From: Anthostomella pinea
Taxonomy: Eukaryota > Ascomycota > Sordariomycetes > Xylariales > Xylariaceae
Length of the DNA: 64,000 bases
Assembly: GCA_963556695.1 (NCBI GenBank)
Contig: CAUWAG010000019.1
Coordinates: 372,001-436,000, forward strand
Reading direction: 5' to 3'
The notes under the pieces are model-generated. The model was given only the letters and a program-made list of their open reading frames with translations. It was not told where the DNA came from and did no database searches. This document shows positions 45,420 to 57,342 of the stretch, piece by piece (position 1 is the stretch's first letter; every line of letters starts with the position of its first letter). The position numbers and the translations under genes were made by a program.

Positions 45420-47158
45420 CTATAGGATCGTGACGTCGCTTCGGCTGGCATACAGCTTCTCCACGCCGCATGTACATGTAATTCGACAATCTCCTATATG
45501 TTTCCTTACGCGTCGGAAGCCGGCTTTCCTCGGGATGCCGACCAGCGGTCGTGACGTCGCTATTACCCATACCGAAGGCCACTCCAACTCTAGAGTCGGT
45601 GACATCTCCAAATCCCTCTCGAGCTGCTTGACCGCGACCCCATTGCAAGTGACTGTGGTAAAGGACTTGGCCCAACCGTAACTGAAGACTGACCTTGCAG
45701 GGTTGAGCAACACAGCCAGACACTCCTTGATGGGCGCCGTGAAGCGAGCCTGGCAGTCATCATCGTCCATACCGACTATCCGGATCGGCAGCTGCAAGCA
45801 AGCTGGGATACGGTGGACCGACAGGCCCTGTAGCTCGGCTATCCGCTGCTCACGAGTCTTGGTAGGATCAACGTTGAGGAGGAGATGAGCACGAGCATTT
45901 TCCGCGTCTGTGCCTATCGTGTTTACGATATGAGAGAGTGCTGCAGCCGCTTCTTTCGTGCATACAAGCTCACGGTCACTCAGCACGAGTAGAATCTGTG
46001 CGAGAAACGGCTCTTTTCTCTCAAGGTGTGCATGATCAATGTGAGTCTTGTTTCGATGAATCCTCGACGGCAGGTCCTCAAACTTCATGTTGGAGAACTC
46101 GGACGCAAGAGCAATCAGAATGGAAGTGTCCATATTCAGGACTTTGCTTATCTTGGCCTTTGGTCCTGGGACCATAGAGGAGAGCACGCTTTCCGATAGC
46201 AGTGGTGCCGGCGGTACGGCGTTTCCACATATCATATTGATACCAATGTGGCGACATATGTCCAAAATCTTGTCCACTGCAGTACCCAGAGTCAGTCGTT
46301 GCCCAGATTCCATGAGCTGGTGATGGGAAGAGAAGGGGAAATGGCATAGATACTTCGAGATGTAAATTTAGGATAGGCAAAGCAGCTGGCTCGCAAGAAA
46401 TAACGGAGAAAGGCGAATTTGATGTACTCACCCGCGAAATCTTGCCCTTCGAAAATCCCGGGCAGTATAAGGTAGCATGTTGGACTTCGCGTTCCGATGC
46501 GGTACCCTTGAGCTGTATTGGCTAGTTTTTGCGCCGTCTTCACGAGAGGGATGTCAGAGAAATCGTCCGCGTCTGGTCCGTCATCGTCGTCTTCGTCGCT
46601 GTCTCCACAGAAGACGCCTTCCTTGGCGCAATCGTGCACCAGCCGATTGTTACTGTAGGTCGATACCTTGAGCCAAGACTTTCCGTCATCGGCTATGACA
46701 TCGATGATAAAAGCGCTGTCTCCAGACTTCCGTTGGCCGCTCCCTTGAGACAGAATGATGCGGTGACCAGGGGCCAGAGCGGCTTGCTTCTTTGGGCCAG
46801 GCCATACGGGACATTGCAGTCTGACGATGCCTCGTGCTCGCTTTGCTGCATCCCATACTGTCTGGAAAAAGGGCAGGTTCGAGCTCGACAGGTGGTGTAT
46901 TGATGTTGGATCTGGGGACTCCATGTGCTTCCTTATCGCTTCCACTTCTGCTCGTAGGTTATTGCTGAAAGTAGCATGCAGCCGGGTGGGGAAATCAGGT
47001 TGGAAGTAGCCATCGTAGGCCTTTGCCAGGTGGTCACCGAATTGTCGCACTTCTTCCTGCAGGTCCCTGCAGCGTGCGAGTAGTTCGTCAGCGTTGTAGC
47101 TACTCGCGGACTGGACCCCGGCATCGTCAGACTCTGCATTGCCACTAGTCGACGCCAT
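45420..47158 (-). CDS. DUF1308 / UPF0415-like protein
   Basis: Complement of 46432-47158 and 45420-46276; 527 residues. The 155-nt intron (GTGAGT...CTGCAG, CTGAC branch) joins GQDFA to VDKILDICRHIG in phase; using the ATG at 46313 instead would split the protein. N-terminal half: helical (ELLARCRDLQEEVRQFGDHL) with WPGPKKQAALAPGH and an acidic loop DSDEDDDDGPDADDF. C-terminal half: VLNMDTSILIALASEFSN, an ERKEPFLAQI segment and VCTKEAAAALSHIVNTIGTDAE, which resemble the DUF1308 (C7orf25-like) domain from memory; the Asp after NM recalls PIN-like nuclease folds (inference). Function unknown. Confidence 0.68.
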
Positions 47159-47965
47159 GGTGGCGAGATGTGCTCGATGAGATGTGTGCTCCAGAAGTTG
47201 AAAAAGGTGAGGTGGTACCTACGCGGCCGTGATGAGTGAAGAATTGCGATGCGCGGGGCGCGTCACCCGGGGCACGGACCACACGAGATTCACGCAAGCA
47301 CCACTTGAAAAACACCAGAAGAAAGGATTCAATGTCGGACCAAGCCCAGAATCAAAAATCGGTCCTGCCTCTTACGAGTGTAATATGCCTACCTTACCTA
47401 TTCTGCCGATGGTACATCAATACGTTTCATCCTCGAGGAGTGTTGGCGCAACCACTGTTGACTCTACTGACGCTCCCGTCGCACTCGGTAACTTACAGAG
47501 TTAATGCGTGGCATTATCCAACACCGGGACTCCTGGGGTCGAGATCTTAAACATGACCGTTGGAGGATGCTCATTACTGCGCCAAACGTCACCGAGCAAC
47601 GCAGGCAAGATCGCGACAGCATGATCGAGGAGGAAGAACGTTGGGAATCGGCCTGAAGAATGCGAGCTCGTCAAGACACCAGTCGCGGCATCATGACCAT
47701 ATTCGCCATGTCAGCTTGCCAAGAGGTTGTGTATCTCATCTTGCAGGTGAGTTATTATTACTCGACGTCCGGATAAGGTTCGCCATCACCTGCATGTGAG
47801 ATTCAACACCTCACATCTTCCCAGCTTGCACATTACATCTTCTAAGTTCTCACTCTCACCTGGCTTGAGCTGTCTGGCTGTATGCAATCACGGTCATTCT
47901 CTCCCCACCTTGCCGATCCATCTCCGGCACTGCTTGATATAGGGCTGGGCGGTAGATTAGGTAGT
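47159..47965. other. Divergent intergenic region, left part
   Basis: Lies between the minus-strand DUF1308-like gene and the plus-strand DUR3-type gene. No ORF with features; one GATAAG at 47772-47777. Confidence 0.45.
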
Positions 47966-48158
47966 TGATAGGACCAACGGGTAACTTAGTTGATAGTCAT
48001 TACTCAACTGTCTCGAGTCATCCTTATCTCTCTTCCCCGTGGTGCGCGCCGACAAGCTTTCTGTCCGTCGACGGTCGTTCCCACTTTTGCATCCACCTTA
48101 GCCCCTTATCTCACCTTAACTTTCAACAGCCGCTTTCTTATCGCGACCTACCAGATAG
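47966..48158 (+). promoter_or_regulatory. Cluster of GATA-factor motifs upstream of the urea transporter
   Basis: HGATAR-type words on both strands: TGATAG at 47966 and 47991, CTTATC (GATAAG on the minus strand) or TTATC-type at 48023, 48105 and 48137, and AGATAG at 48153. Fungal urea transporters are known to be nitrogen-regulated through GATA factors (AreA/NIT2, Gln3). That these sites work here is inference. Confidence 0.5.
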
Positions 48159-48355
48159 GTAGCCAGACACGGCAGAGTCGCTGCATAGCTCAATGTCTCG
48201 TCTTGACGTTCCCGTGGATGACATAAAGGGTTCAGGGGGGCCTGAAGTCTATTCAAGATGGACGAGAATAATCTTGTCTCGCCTTTGCCTTCCAACTTCG
48301 CCAGCATCTGCCCAGCTACCGGTACCGCTGTGTTGTTTGTCAGTAAACCGTCACG

Positions 48356-50671
48356 ATGGCAGTCGCACCACCACTAAGCCAGGCATATGGCTACGGAATA
48401 GTCCTCGGTGTCGGTTTCCTCTTCGCCTTCGGCATGATTCTGACGACATGGATATTAAAGAGGTACAAGATCGCAGCCCCGAACCAATTATGAAGGCTAT
48501 AAAAGACTTACATCTCTTAGATACAACAATGAGCAGCAAACGAGTGAGAACTTCTCCACCGCTGGAAGAACCGTGAAGTCGGGACTCGTCGCTTCGGCCG
48601 TGGTGTCGTCTTGGACCTGGGCAGCCACGCTTCTCCAGTCGACCGGGGTAGCATACAAGTATGGTGTGAGCGGGCCGTTCTGGTATGCCTCGGGCGCAAC
48701 AGTCCAGATCATCCTGTTTGCAACTTTGGCGATTGAGCTCAAGAGACGAGCGCCCAATGCCCACACCTTCTTGGAAGTCATTCGGGCGAGATACGGTAGG
48801 GTTCTGCTCTAGAAAGCCGGGGAGGGTTCCATCGCTGACAGTAGCTTAGGCCAGATAACCCACTGCGTCTTCATCGTGTTCGGCCTCTGTACCAATATAC
48901 TCGTCACTGCGATGCTGTTGACCGGCGGATCTGCCGTTGTCACTGCTCTCACTGGCATGCACACAGCCGCAGCTTGCTTCTTGCTCCCACTGGGTGTAGT
49001 GCTGTACACCATGTTCGGTGGTATCAAGGCAACGTTCCTCACCGACTACGTAAATGCTAAGTAATGAGAGCTGGTGGGAGTTTTTTTAACCAATACGTAC
49101 AGATCCACACGGTAATCATACTCGTGATCATCCTCATATTTGCCTTGACCGCCTACGCTACTGATCCCAGCGGCGTCCTGGGATCGCCTGGTGCCGTCTA
49201 CGAGCGTCTCGTCGAAGCAGCATCACGACACCCGGTGGATGGCAACGCCGAGGGGTCCTACTTGACCATGCGTTCTCGAGAAGGCATCATATTCTTTGTG
49301 ATCAACATCGTCGGCAACTTCGGAACCGTTTTCATGGACAATGGCAAGTCTTGCAAACCCTCTTATGTGATCGATCTCTTCTGCAATGCTAACTCCACAC
49401 CAGGCTACTACAACAAGGCCATCGCAGCCCACCCCGTCGCTGCGCTGCCCGGCTACATCATCGGTGGTCTGAGTTGGTTCGCTATACCCTGGTTATGTGC
49501 AACCACCATGGGTCTTAGCGCTCTGGCATTGGAGGGCGACCCATCCGGAGTCTTTCCCACGTATCCCGACCGCATGCCTGAGGCGGATGTCACTGCCGGC
49601 CTCGTCCTGCCATATGCCGCTGTCGGACTGCTGGGCAAGTCGGGCGCGATCTGCACACTAATCATGATCTTCATGGCTGTAACATCGGCTACTTCAGCGC
49701 AGCTAATTGCCGTCTCTTCCATATTCACCTATGATATCTATCAGTGAGTCTGACTCCCAGACTGACCGCGCGCGCAATCAGTCCTGACGCTTGCGCCCAG
49801 AACCTACATCAACCCCAAAGCACCGGGGACAATGCTAATCGCCGTGTCACACACTGCCGTCATCGCATACGGCACCATCATGGCGGGCTTCAGTGTCGGT
49901 CTCTACTACGCCGGGATCAGCATGGGCTGGCTGTACCTATGGATGGGCGTAATCATCTCCGGCGCAGTCCTCCCCGCTTCCCTCACCCTCCTCTGGAAAC
50001 GCCAGAACTGGATCGCCGCCGCGTTCTCTCCGGTCCTCGCTGTCATCTGCTCGTTGATTACCTGGATCGTCACCTGCGACAAGCTCTTCGACGGCGTCCT
50101 CAGCGTCGACAACCTCGGCTCCAACTATCCCATGCTGGCTGGCAACGTCGTCGCTCTCCTGAGCCCGGTGGTCTTCGTACCGGTGCTGACGTTTGGCTTT
50201 GGGGCCGACAACTACGACTGGATGTCCATGATGGCCATCAAGCGAGGCGGCGACGTGGACCCGACCGACACGCCCGATGAAGTCGAGGCTGCGAGCGGCG
50301 CAACCACACCTGACTTCACTCTTGTCGCCCCCGCGGAGGACATGGGGAAGCTGAACAAATCGTCCCGTATCGCAAAAGCGCTGGTTGTCTTCATGGCACT
50401 CTCGTTCATCATCCTCTGGCCGATGCCCATGTACGGCTCCGGGTACGTGTTTTCGAAGCAGTTCTTTTCGGGCTGGGTCATCGTCGGCATTATCTGGATC
50501 TTCTGCAGCTCGTTTGCTGTGGGTATCTACCCTCTCTGGGAAGGACGGTCGTCGATGGTCAGGGTGGCGAAGGGGTTGCTCGGCCGAGGTCCGAAATCTG
50601 TACTAGTCGAGACGGAAGGGAAGACGGTTGAGAGCGAGGAGCGGAATGGAAGTACGGATAAAAAGGAGTAA
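48356..50671 (+). CDS. DUR3: DUR3-type urea active transporter (sodium:solute symporter family)
   Basis: Six exons: 48356-48462, 48521-48795, 48850-49049, 49103-49343, 49404-49743, 49801-50671; 677 residues. All junctions keep frame. Intron 4 (49344-49403) has a GC donor (G|GCAAGT) with a normal branch (CTAAC) and CAG acceptor; the other introns are GT-AG. Landmarks: N-terminal [22 protein letters not shown], the loop [91 protein letters not shown] and a basic C-terminus. Order and words match fungal DUR3 urea (and polyamine) proton symporters of the plasma membrane. The GATA motif cluster upstream fits nitrogen control. Confidence 0.92.
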
Positions 50672-51499
50672 GGAAAGGAAGGCCCTTTGGGATAGGTCGG
50701 ACAGCTAGTCGTCCCACGACTGGTATGACGGACAAAACCGCTGGTGGGTGACATGAATAGACTTGCTTCAAAAGATTTATCTATTTAACAGTTTGAATAT
50801 TTGACCCCAAGCTTACCACCACCACCGCCATGGTGTCCACACGGCTATCCGACATCATCACCGGACTTGACGTTTATCGCGCTGATGATTCGCATTTCAT
50901 CCGCCGCAGCTTTTTCATCGCCGCAGCATGCGCGCATTACTATGTCTCCGCCTGCCTTTTCTTAGCACTTGTAAGTCAGCCCGAGGGCTCTCGGCTGCAT
51001 TTTCGCACAGTCGTTCTGTTGTACTCGCCAACACGAGGTGGCGTAATCCTCCGTAAGCACAATGGCCTTTTTCAGGCATGGCGATAACAATTTTGCTGCA
51101 CGGAGTGGGAGTGAACATCTTTGCGGTCGGTAAGCCGACGATTGATCAGTAAACATCCACTTGATGTTGACTAGTCAGCAAACAGACGGGATAAGTGTGG
51201 TATAGCACATCACCCCGCGACTCCGTTCGCTGCCGGAGTAGCGGAGCAGAGTAAGACAATACTATCAATGCCCAAGAGGGCAAAAAACCCGCACCTGCTG
51301 GCTCTGACAAATAGCACTTGGCGAAAATTAAGAGCCTTGAACTCAGAGACAAGACTGCTCACGCATCGAGGGCTGATGAAGAGCTATATAATGGCACATT
51401 CTGCCCCCATCATGAGAGATAATGGACAACAACCAGCACACAATCTCAGCAGTAACCTCACTTACAAACAAAGAGTAACGCCAGATTACACTCGTCGAG
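50672..51499. other. Intergenic
   Basis: No gene recognised; an 85-codon frame at 50830-51087 has no features. Confidence 0.45.
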
Positions 51500-52441
51500 A
51501 TGGCACCCCCTTTCCATGGCTGGGCGCAAGCTCATCCTCTGTTTCATTTCATACTCTTCAGCATGATCCTTCCACTTGGCACAGCGTTGTCTCAATTACG
51601 AGCGGACCTCTACAACACACCAGCCATCCCCGCCAACGCAACCCTCCCCGACGGCTCGGTCGGACTATGGCAGCCCACCGTCGTGACCCTGATATCCGGA
51701 GAAAATGAGGCAGTGCTCATCGACACCCTCTTCACGACCGAGCAAGGCGTCGCTCTAAGCGACTGGATCGAAGAAACCATCCCGGACAAGCGCCTCACCA
51801 CGATCTACATCACCCACGGCCACGGCGACCACTGGTTCAACATACCATACATGCAGACCCGCTTCCCAGGCGTAGAGATCGTATCGACGAAGGACTCGAT
51901 CGAGCACATGGTCACGCAAATAACGCCCGAAATGCGCACCTTCTGGACGGAGCTGTTCCCGAACCAGATCGACGAGCAGTCCTTCCAGATCCTGGCCGAG
52001 CCCCTGGGGGACAACAAGTTCACCCTCGAGGGCCACACCTTCGCGGCCGTGGACGTGGGACACTCAGACACGGACGAGACCACGTTCCTCTGGGTGCCCG
52101 CGCTGAAGATGGCGGTCGCCGGAGACATCGTCTATAACGACGTGCACATGTGGATGGTCGAGTCAACCCTGCAGAGCCAGAGGGACGCGTGGGTGCGGTC
52201 GCTGGACGAGGTCGCGGCTTACATCCCCCAGATCGTCGTCGGCTCCCATCATAGGCCGGGGGGCGTGGATGGGGCGTTCAATATTGAGGCTTCGAGGCTG
52301 TATGTTGAGACTTTTGGCAGGTTGGTGGGCGAATCGAAGAGTGCGGAGGAGCTGTATGACAAGGTTTTGGATGCATATCCGAATCGCCTAGTTAGGCTGG
52401 TCTTGTGGCTGAGCTGCCAGGCTGCCTTTCCATCGGAATGA
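51500..52441 (+). CDS. Metallo-beta-lactamase-fold protein, probably secreted
   Basis: Single exon, 313 residues. A hydrophobic N-terminus (FHFILFSMILPLGTALS) could be a signal peptide, more typical if translation starts at the internal Met at position 22. The fold motifs are in order: VLIDTLFTTEQG strand, metal-binding THGHGDHW (HxHxDH), VDVGHSDTDET with the next His, AVAGDIVYND with the bridging Asp, and VVGSHHRPGG with the last His. The family hydrolyses very diverse esters, amides and lactones; substrate unknown. Frame is unbroken and the gene stands alone. Confidence 0.82.
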   Translation: MAPPFHGWAQAHPLFHFILFSMILPLGTALSQLRADLYNTPAIPANATLPDGSVGLWQPTVVTLISGENEAVLIDTLFTTEQGVALSDWIEETIPDKRLTTIYITHGHGDHWFNIPYMQTRFPGVEIVSTKDSIEHMVTQITPEMRTFWTELFPNQIDEQSFQILAEPLGDNKFTLEGHTFAAVDVGHSDTDETTFLWVPALKMAVAGDIVYNDVHMWMVESTLQSQRDAWVRSLDEVAAYIPQIVVGSHHRPGGVDGAFNIEASRLYVETFGRLVGESKSAEELYDKVLDAYPNRLVRLVLWLSCQAAFPSE

Positions 52442-52922
52442 GCAGTCTGGCCGGAAGAAAGCATGACCGAGATGTTTCCGTCTCGCTGCTGTGAAGAAAA
52501 TGTTGACCGGAATGTCCTGCGCTTATGTCAGGTAGACATAGATCATTTGTTCCGTGGATATTCCTGGCCCCCAACCATGTCACCGTGCTCGTGTTAGGTT
52601 TCTACGGTTTCCTTCTTCTCCTTCGGGTATTAAATGCGAGCGATTTGATTCAAAGAAAAGGAGAAAAGGCACTGTGCGCCTTGGGGGATCATCGAGCTAC
52701 TAGGGATGTTGAAATAAGCGCCCCCTGGGTATCGATGGTATTTCACGTGTCACTGTGTAAAGCGCCTCAGTGGGGGAACATAGGAAAATTAATTGCTTCT
52801 GCTACATATGTCATACAGTATCTTCATCTCAGATTTGCTGTGGAACCAACTCCCTTGATAGCTACCTATCCATACCCGCCGGTCCTGAGGAAACCTATCT
52901 TGACCAAGCCAGAAACTGCTGT
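52442..52922. other. Intergenic
   Basis: Nothing recognised between two convergent genes. Confidence 0.45.
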
Positions 52923-55139
52923 TTAGACATCAATCAGCTCTCCATCCAGCATCTTCAGAGCCTGCACCCGCTTATCGGCCAACATGTACAAGCGATCCAT
53001 CGGCACCTTGGAGCCGCTCTTGAGCGACAGGAGCTGCGCCGACTTGATCAAGTTCTTGATCTCACGCCCATTAAGAGGCAAATGCGACAGCTCGTCCAGC
53101 GCCTCATCGTTCAACTCGAAGTTTTCCTCTCCAGCTCGCTTGATAAAGTTGACCCAGACCTGTCGCCGTGCCTCGCTGCTGAGATCGTGGTAAGGCAGGA
53201 ACAGGTCGACCCGCGACTGGAAGGCGTGGTCAATGCTCGCGACGCGGTTGGTGGTCAGGAACAGGATGCCCTGGTAGTACTCGAGCATGCGCAGGAAGAT
53301 GGAGACGAGCTCGTTGCGGGCGATGCTCTCCGAGGTCCTGGCGCCGAGGAAGACGTCGGCCTCGTCGAGGAGGAGCATCGCGTTCCACATGCGGCAGAGC
53401 TCGAAGGCGCGCTCGAGCGCCTTCTCCACGTCGGACGGCCGCGTGCCGAGGTCGCCGGCGCTCATGGCGTAGAGCGGGACGCGGGACTTCTCGGCCACGG
53501 CTTCAGCGGTGAAGGTCTTGCCCACGCCGGGCGGGCCGAACATGAGGATAATCAGGCCGCGGCCCTTGTCCTGGATGAAGTCGTCGAAGCCATCCTCCTT
53601 GGAGAGGCTTGGCTTCGACGAACTCCCACGCGAGAGTCTTTTCGTCGCCGGGCAGGACGAGCTTGTCAAAGGCTTGGTCGTTCCACGTCATGTCCTAAAG
53701 CTGGTCAACGCGAAGTTCGCACCAATCCTTGCTCTTCAAGTCGAAGCCCTTGAGCCAGGGGCTGGTCATGAGAAGCTGGTCCTCGGTCAGGGGGCGAAGG
53801 TCTTGCGTTCGCTCGGCGGGTCCCTTGGCGGCAGTCCCGGCGTCGACAACGACTGGTTTGAAACTGGCCTCGTAACCGGTATCAGGCATCGCCGTGTCAT
53901 CAGTGACAGTCTCGTCCTCGTCCTGATTCCTGTCCACTTTCTTATCCCCATCTCCGTCTTCATCCTTCTCGGCAAGGAGGTATCGCAGCTTGGGCTGCAT
54001 ACGCGTCGATGCAGACCTTGCCGGCGACGGGCCGCTGCTCTCGCTTCTCAGTCTCCAGAAGAATCTTGGTTCCATTGGCGGCCATGAAGTGGTAGCCGCG
54101 AAGCCGCTCGAACTTCTGGCCTCGCTCGATCGCAGTCTTCTTGAAGCCAGCTTCATTGGCGAGGAACGAGATGGGGAAAACGGGAAGTGAGGTGACTCGG
54201 CGGTATCCGTCGAACTTCCAGATCTTGATCGTCGTGGTGGCAAAGCCACAGTTCTCTCCGTTCCAGTCTATGTACTCCACGTCGATGACCCACGATGGTG
54301 GAATGGTGGTCCCGTTTCCCTCGCGCTTCTGGTACTTGGCGATGCGACAGATGGTGTCAACCCCGTAGAACTAGGTCGAAACCAACGACGATGGGGGAAA
54401 GATCTGCCAGACGTTTTCGAAGCTGACATTGCCAGCCTTGTGCGTCTGCGCATGCGCCAGAACGGACGGGGCAACGATCGGTGTCAGGAAGGCTAGCAGC
54501 ACCGAAGCTGCGTTCTTAAGTGCGGGAACTTTGGCATTCTCGTGGTACTCCTTGAGGACCTCCCAGCGATGCACCAATGCGCGGAATGGGGGCGTGAATG
54601 TCCATTCCTCCAGCGCCATGTCGAGTTCTTGATCCTTATGGAGGACGTCTGTAAGGACGACTCGCATAGAGGGGGTCCTGGATGGTGATGTTGCGAGTGA
54701 CCCAGTGCTTTCTGGCGTAGTGAAAGCGGTGGATGATGGGGACTGCTGACGTGCGCGCTTTCAGGTCGGCTTCTTCCGAGTCCATGTTTTCATGTTCAGA
54801 CCAGTGGTCCGGACAGTAATCATGGCACACGTGATGGTACCAGTTGCTGACCAGCTTGGAGTCCGGAGGGTAGCCAAGCTTGGAAGCTTGCTTGGAGCCG
54901 TCGTGTTCAAGGCTAGTGGGACAATGGGGACAATTTCCAGGACCTGCTCGTGGTCATCGCTGCTGGAAGGAGAAGCCTCGGGGTTGATAACTTCGTCGGA
55001 GTGAGGGTTATCAACCTCGAAGTCATCGAGCTTGATGTCGTCATAATCAACCTGGGCCGTTGGAGGCGTCAGTTTGAACCTAGCTCGTAGAAGATGGAAT
55101 ATACTTACCAGGATCAACATATGCGCGCTTGCTCGCCAT
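52923..55139 (-). pseudogene. AAA ATPase with DUF7025-type domain, decayed
   Basis: A relative of the intact gene at 38473-40493, in at least five frames. From the start (MASKRAYVDP near 55139): an acidic part DDIKLDDFEVDN; a frame change near 54890; a Cys/His/Trp segment; another shift near 54668 before VVLTDVLHKDQELD; DUF7025-like FRALVHRWEVLKEY...VSFENVWQIFPP; a TAG near 54371; FYGVDTICRIAKYQ...VIDVEYIDWNGENCGFATTTI; a shift near 53990; KDWCELRVDQL then TAG at 53695-53697; DMTWNDQAFDKLVLPGDEK; a shift near 53620; then an intact AAA core with Walker A FGPPGVGKT, Walker B AMLLLDEADVFLGAR and LFLTTNRVASIDHAFQSRVD. Clearly non-functional as a whole. Confidence 0.8.
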
Positions 55140-55901
55140 TGTATCAAATGCGACAAGATCGGGAGAAGTGGTGCCTTCCGGAGAGGGGCTTCTTCTGAGA
55201 TCGGGAATATCGGGAAGTAAAGTAGGATGATGGTCAAGAGGTTGAAGGACGGAAGATGTGAAGGAGACGACCATGGCTATATAACCATCAACCTGATGTA
55301 ACCCCGAGGCAGAGTCTACCGTGGAATATGGGATGAGTCATGTGAACTGAGGTTCGCATTCTTCCTTCTCTGGATTCTTTATCTTTCAGAGGTTCCTGGC
55401 AAAGTCAAATCGCTTTCATTGTTCAAACCCTCAGCCGTCAGGAATTCAAGAAGTTGTGGAACATAGAGCCAGAGTGCTTGCCTGATCATGGTAGGCAGCA
55501 GCTGGGACCGGATTCAACCATTTGGCTGAAAGCACGTGAAAACAATGAAAGGGTCTGCATGAAAGCTCCGTTGTCCGACCCATATATCTTTTGTCGGTAT
55601 GGCGTGTGTCGCGTCTCTCCCCTAGTTGCAGCATATACCTACATCGTTGAAGATCGGGGCCCCTATCTAAGTTTGTGTCTTAGTAGGTCTGGCAACAGTT
55701 GCCTCGTTGGGTACAGTGCCATGCCATAAAAGGTCATTACGCTTACAAAGGATTTCGCTACTTCCTGTCTGGGAGTACAACTTATTCCAGCATCCCCAGC
55801 AGCTCGATGATCCCACAACGCGCATGGTTCCCAGGAAATCACATGTAGGGACATCTCAATCCCTATCCGACACGAGCTCCGTATCACTACGAACCTCTCG
55901 T
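55140..55901. other. Intergenic
   Basis: No gene recognised; 5' flank of the decayed AAA gene and 3' flank of the aldo-keto reductase. Confidence 0.45.
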
Positions 55902-57125
55902 CTACAGCTCCGCACCATCACCACCATCCAGCTGCGTCGGATCATCCAAGTCGGCAAACAGTTTGACGCCCCAGCTCTTCCCGGGGTTGTTCATTCGAGC
56001 CTTCTTGTCCTGCTTGGCGATCTCATCCATCTCCTCATCTGTGAAGCTGACCTCCAAAGCACCCTGGTTCTCCGTGATGTACTTCTCATGAACGCTCTTG
56101 GGAATGACGACGGTGCCGCGCTGGAGTCCCCAGGCGAGCACGGCCTGGGCGACCGTGGCATTCTTGGTCTTGGCCAAGTCCACCCAGAAGGCGTCCTCCA
56201 TGATTGGCTTAATGTCCTTGTGGTAGGTCGGATTCGTGTTGGCGAGGGGCGAATAGGCAATGACCTTCACTCCAATCTCTCTGTGGAAGTCGACGAAGGC
56301 CTGCTGCTGAAGGTAGGGGTGCGTCTCAAACTCGTGGGCATACGGGCAGATGGTGCAGACGTCCATGATCTTCTCGACGTCCGTCTTTGCGAAATTTGAG
56401 ATGCCGATATGGCGAGTCAGATTCGCCCGGACCAGGTTCTCCATAGCCCACCAGGTGTCGACGATGGTTGTGTCCTCGTCCAGCTTGTCGCCCTCGCCTG
56501 GGACGAAGGCCACGGGCCAGTGCATGAGATACAGATCCAGGTATCCCACACCGAGATCTGAGACCGACTGGTTGATTGCGGCTGTTGCCTCATCGGGCCG
56601 ATGATGTGCGTTCCTATGCACAGCGTAAGCTCGCGAACCTATTGAATACTCCCTATGGCATTGAATTGGATTACCATAGCTTGCTCGTCACCCAAATCTT
56701 GTCGCGGGGGACCTTGGCTGCTGCAATGCCCTTGCCGGTTTGATCTTCATTGCCTGGTCATATGTCAACGGCTGGTGTCGTCACAACAGACCACGGAATG
56801 CTCGCACTGTATATGAGGGCCGCATCAATATGATTGTAGTCCGACTTCAATGCGAACTCGACAGCATGTGCGACCTATTCCCAGTAAGTCAATCCATAGG
56901 CCCTGCCTTCGTACATGGAATCAGCGTCACCTTGTCCTTGTCCGAGAGCCAAGTCCCCAAGCCGAACGGCGGTATCTCGCTCAGGCCGGCGCGGCGGCCT
57001 TCGGCAGTGAGTGGGGGCGCCGAGGCGGGGGAGACATGCTGGTAATTGGCGAAAGAGAGGAAGCCAACGACAAACACGACGGCTGAGATGGCGATGGTTC
57101 TGTAGTGGTGAGCGGAGAAATGCAT
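55902..57125 (-). CDS. Aldo-keto reductase with N-terminal hydrophobic anchor
   Basis: Complement of 56931-57125, 56808-56874, 56675-56753 and 55902-56613; introns of 56, 54 and 61 nt keep frame; 350 residues. The N-terminus MHFSAHHYRTIAISAVVFVVGFLSFA is a signal anchor or signal peptide, unusual for this mostly cytosolic family. Then PPFGLGTWLSDKDK, the catalytic Asp and Tyr in HIDAALIYSNED, Lys in VTSKLWN, His in YLMHWPVAF, and the cofactor-binding GISNF, VIAYSPLAN and VIPKSVHEKYI. Splicing is what brings these residues together; the 239-codon open frame alone lacks Asp, Tyr and Lys. NADPH-dependent carbonyl reduction is expected; substrate unknown. Confidence 0.87.
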
Positions 57126-57297
57126 CTTGTTTGAATGCCTCTCGTTCTGCGATGCCGATTGCCAACAGTGAATCGGGGTCGAAGTGTATGAAGACCGCCG
57201 GGCGGTTGGCAAGTCTGAGATGTTTCATGCACAGAGCCTCCGCATTTGGGGCGCCACGGATGACATCATGGACACGGAATTGTAGCGTCGACATGCA

Positions 57298-57342
57298 GGG
57301 GGTGAAAGGGGTGAAAGGGGTGAAAGGGGCGAAAGGGGTGAA
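57298..57342 (+). repeat. 9-bp minisatellite
   Basis: Five units of GGGGTGAAA (one with C for T), about 175 bp upstream of the aldo-keto reductase start. Confidence 0.85.

Noticed and set aside
52770..53753. 327-codon plus-strand ORF
   Set aside because: Antisense shadow of the AAA core of the decayed ATPase, which has clear Walker motifs on the minus strand.
57298..57342. CRISPR-like array
   Set aside because: It is a 9-bp tandem minisatellite without spacers; no CRISPR is expected in a fungal genome.
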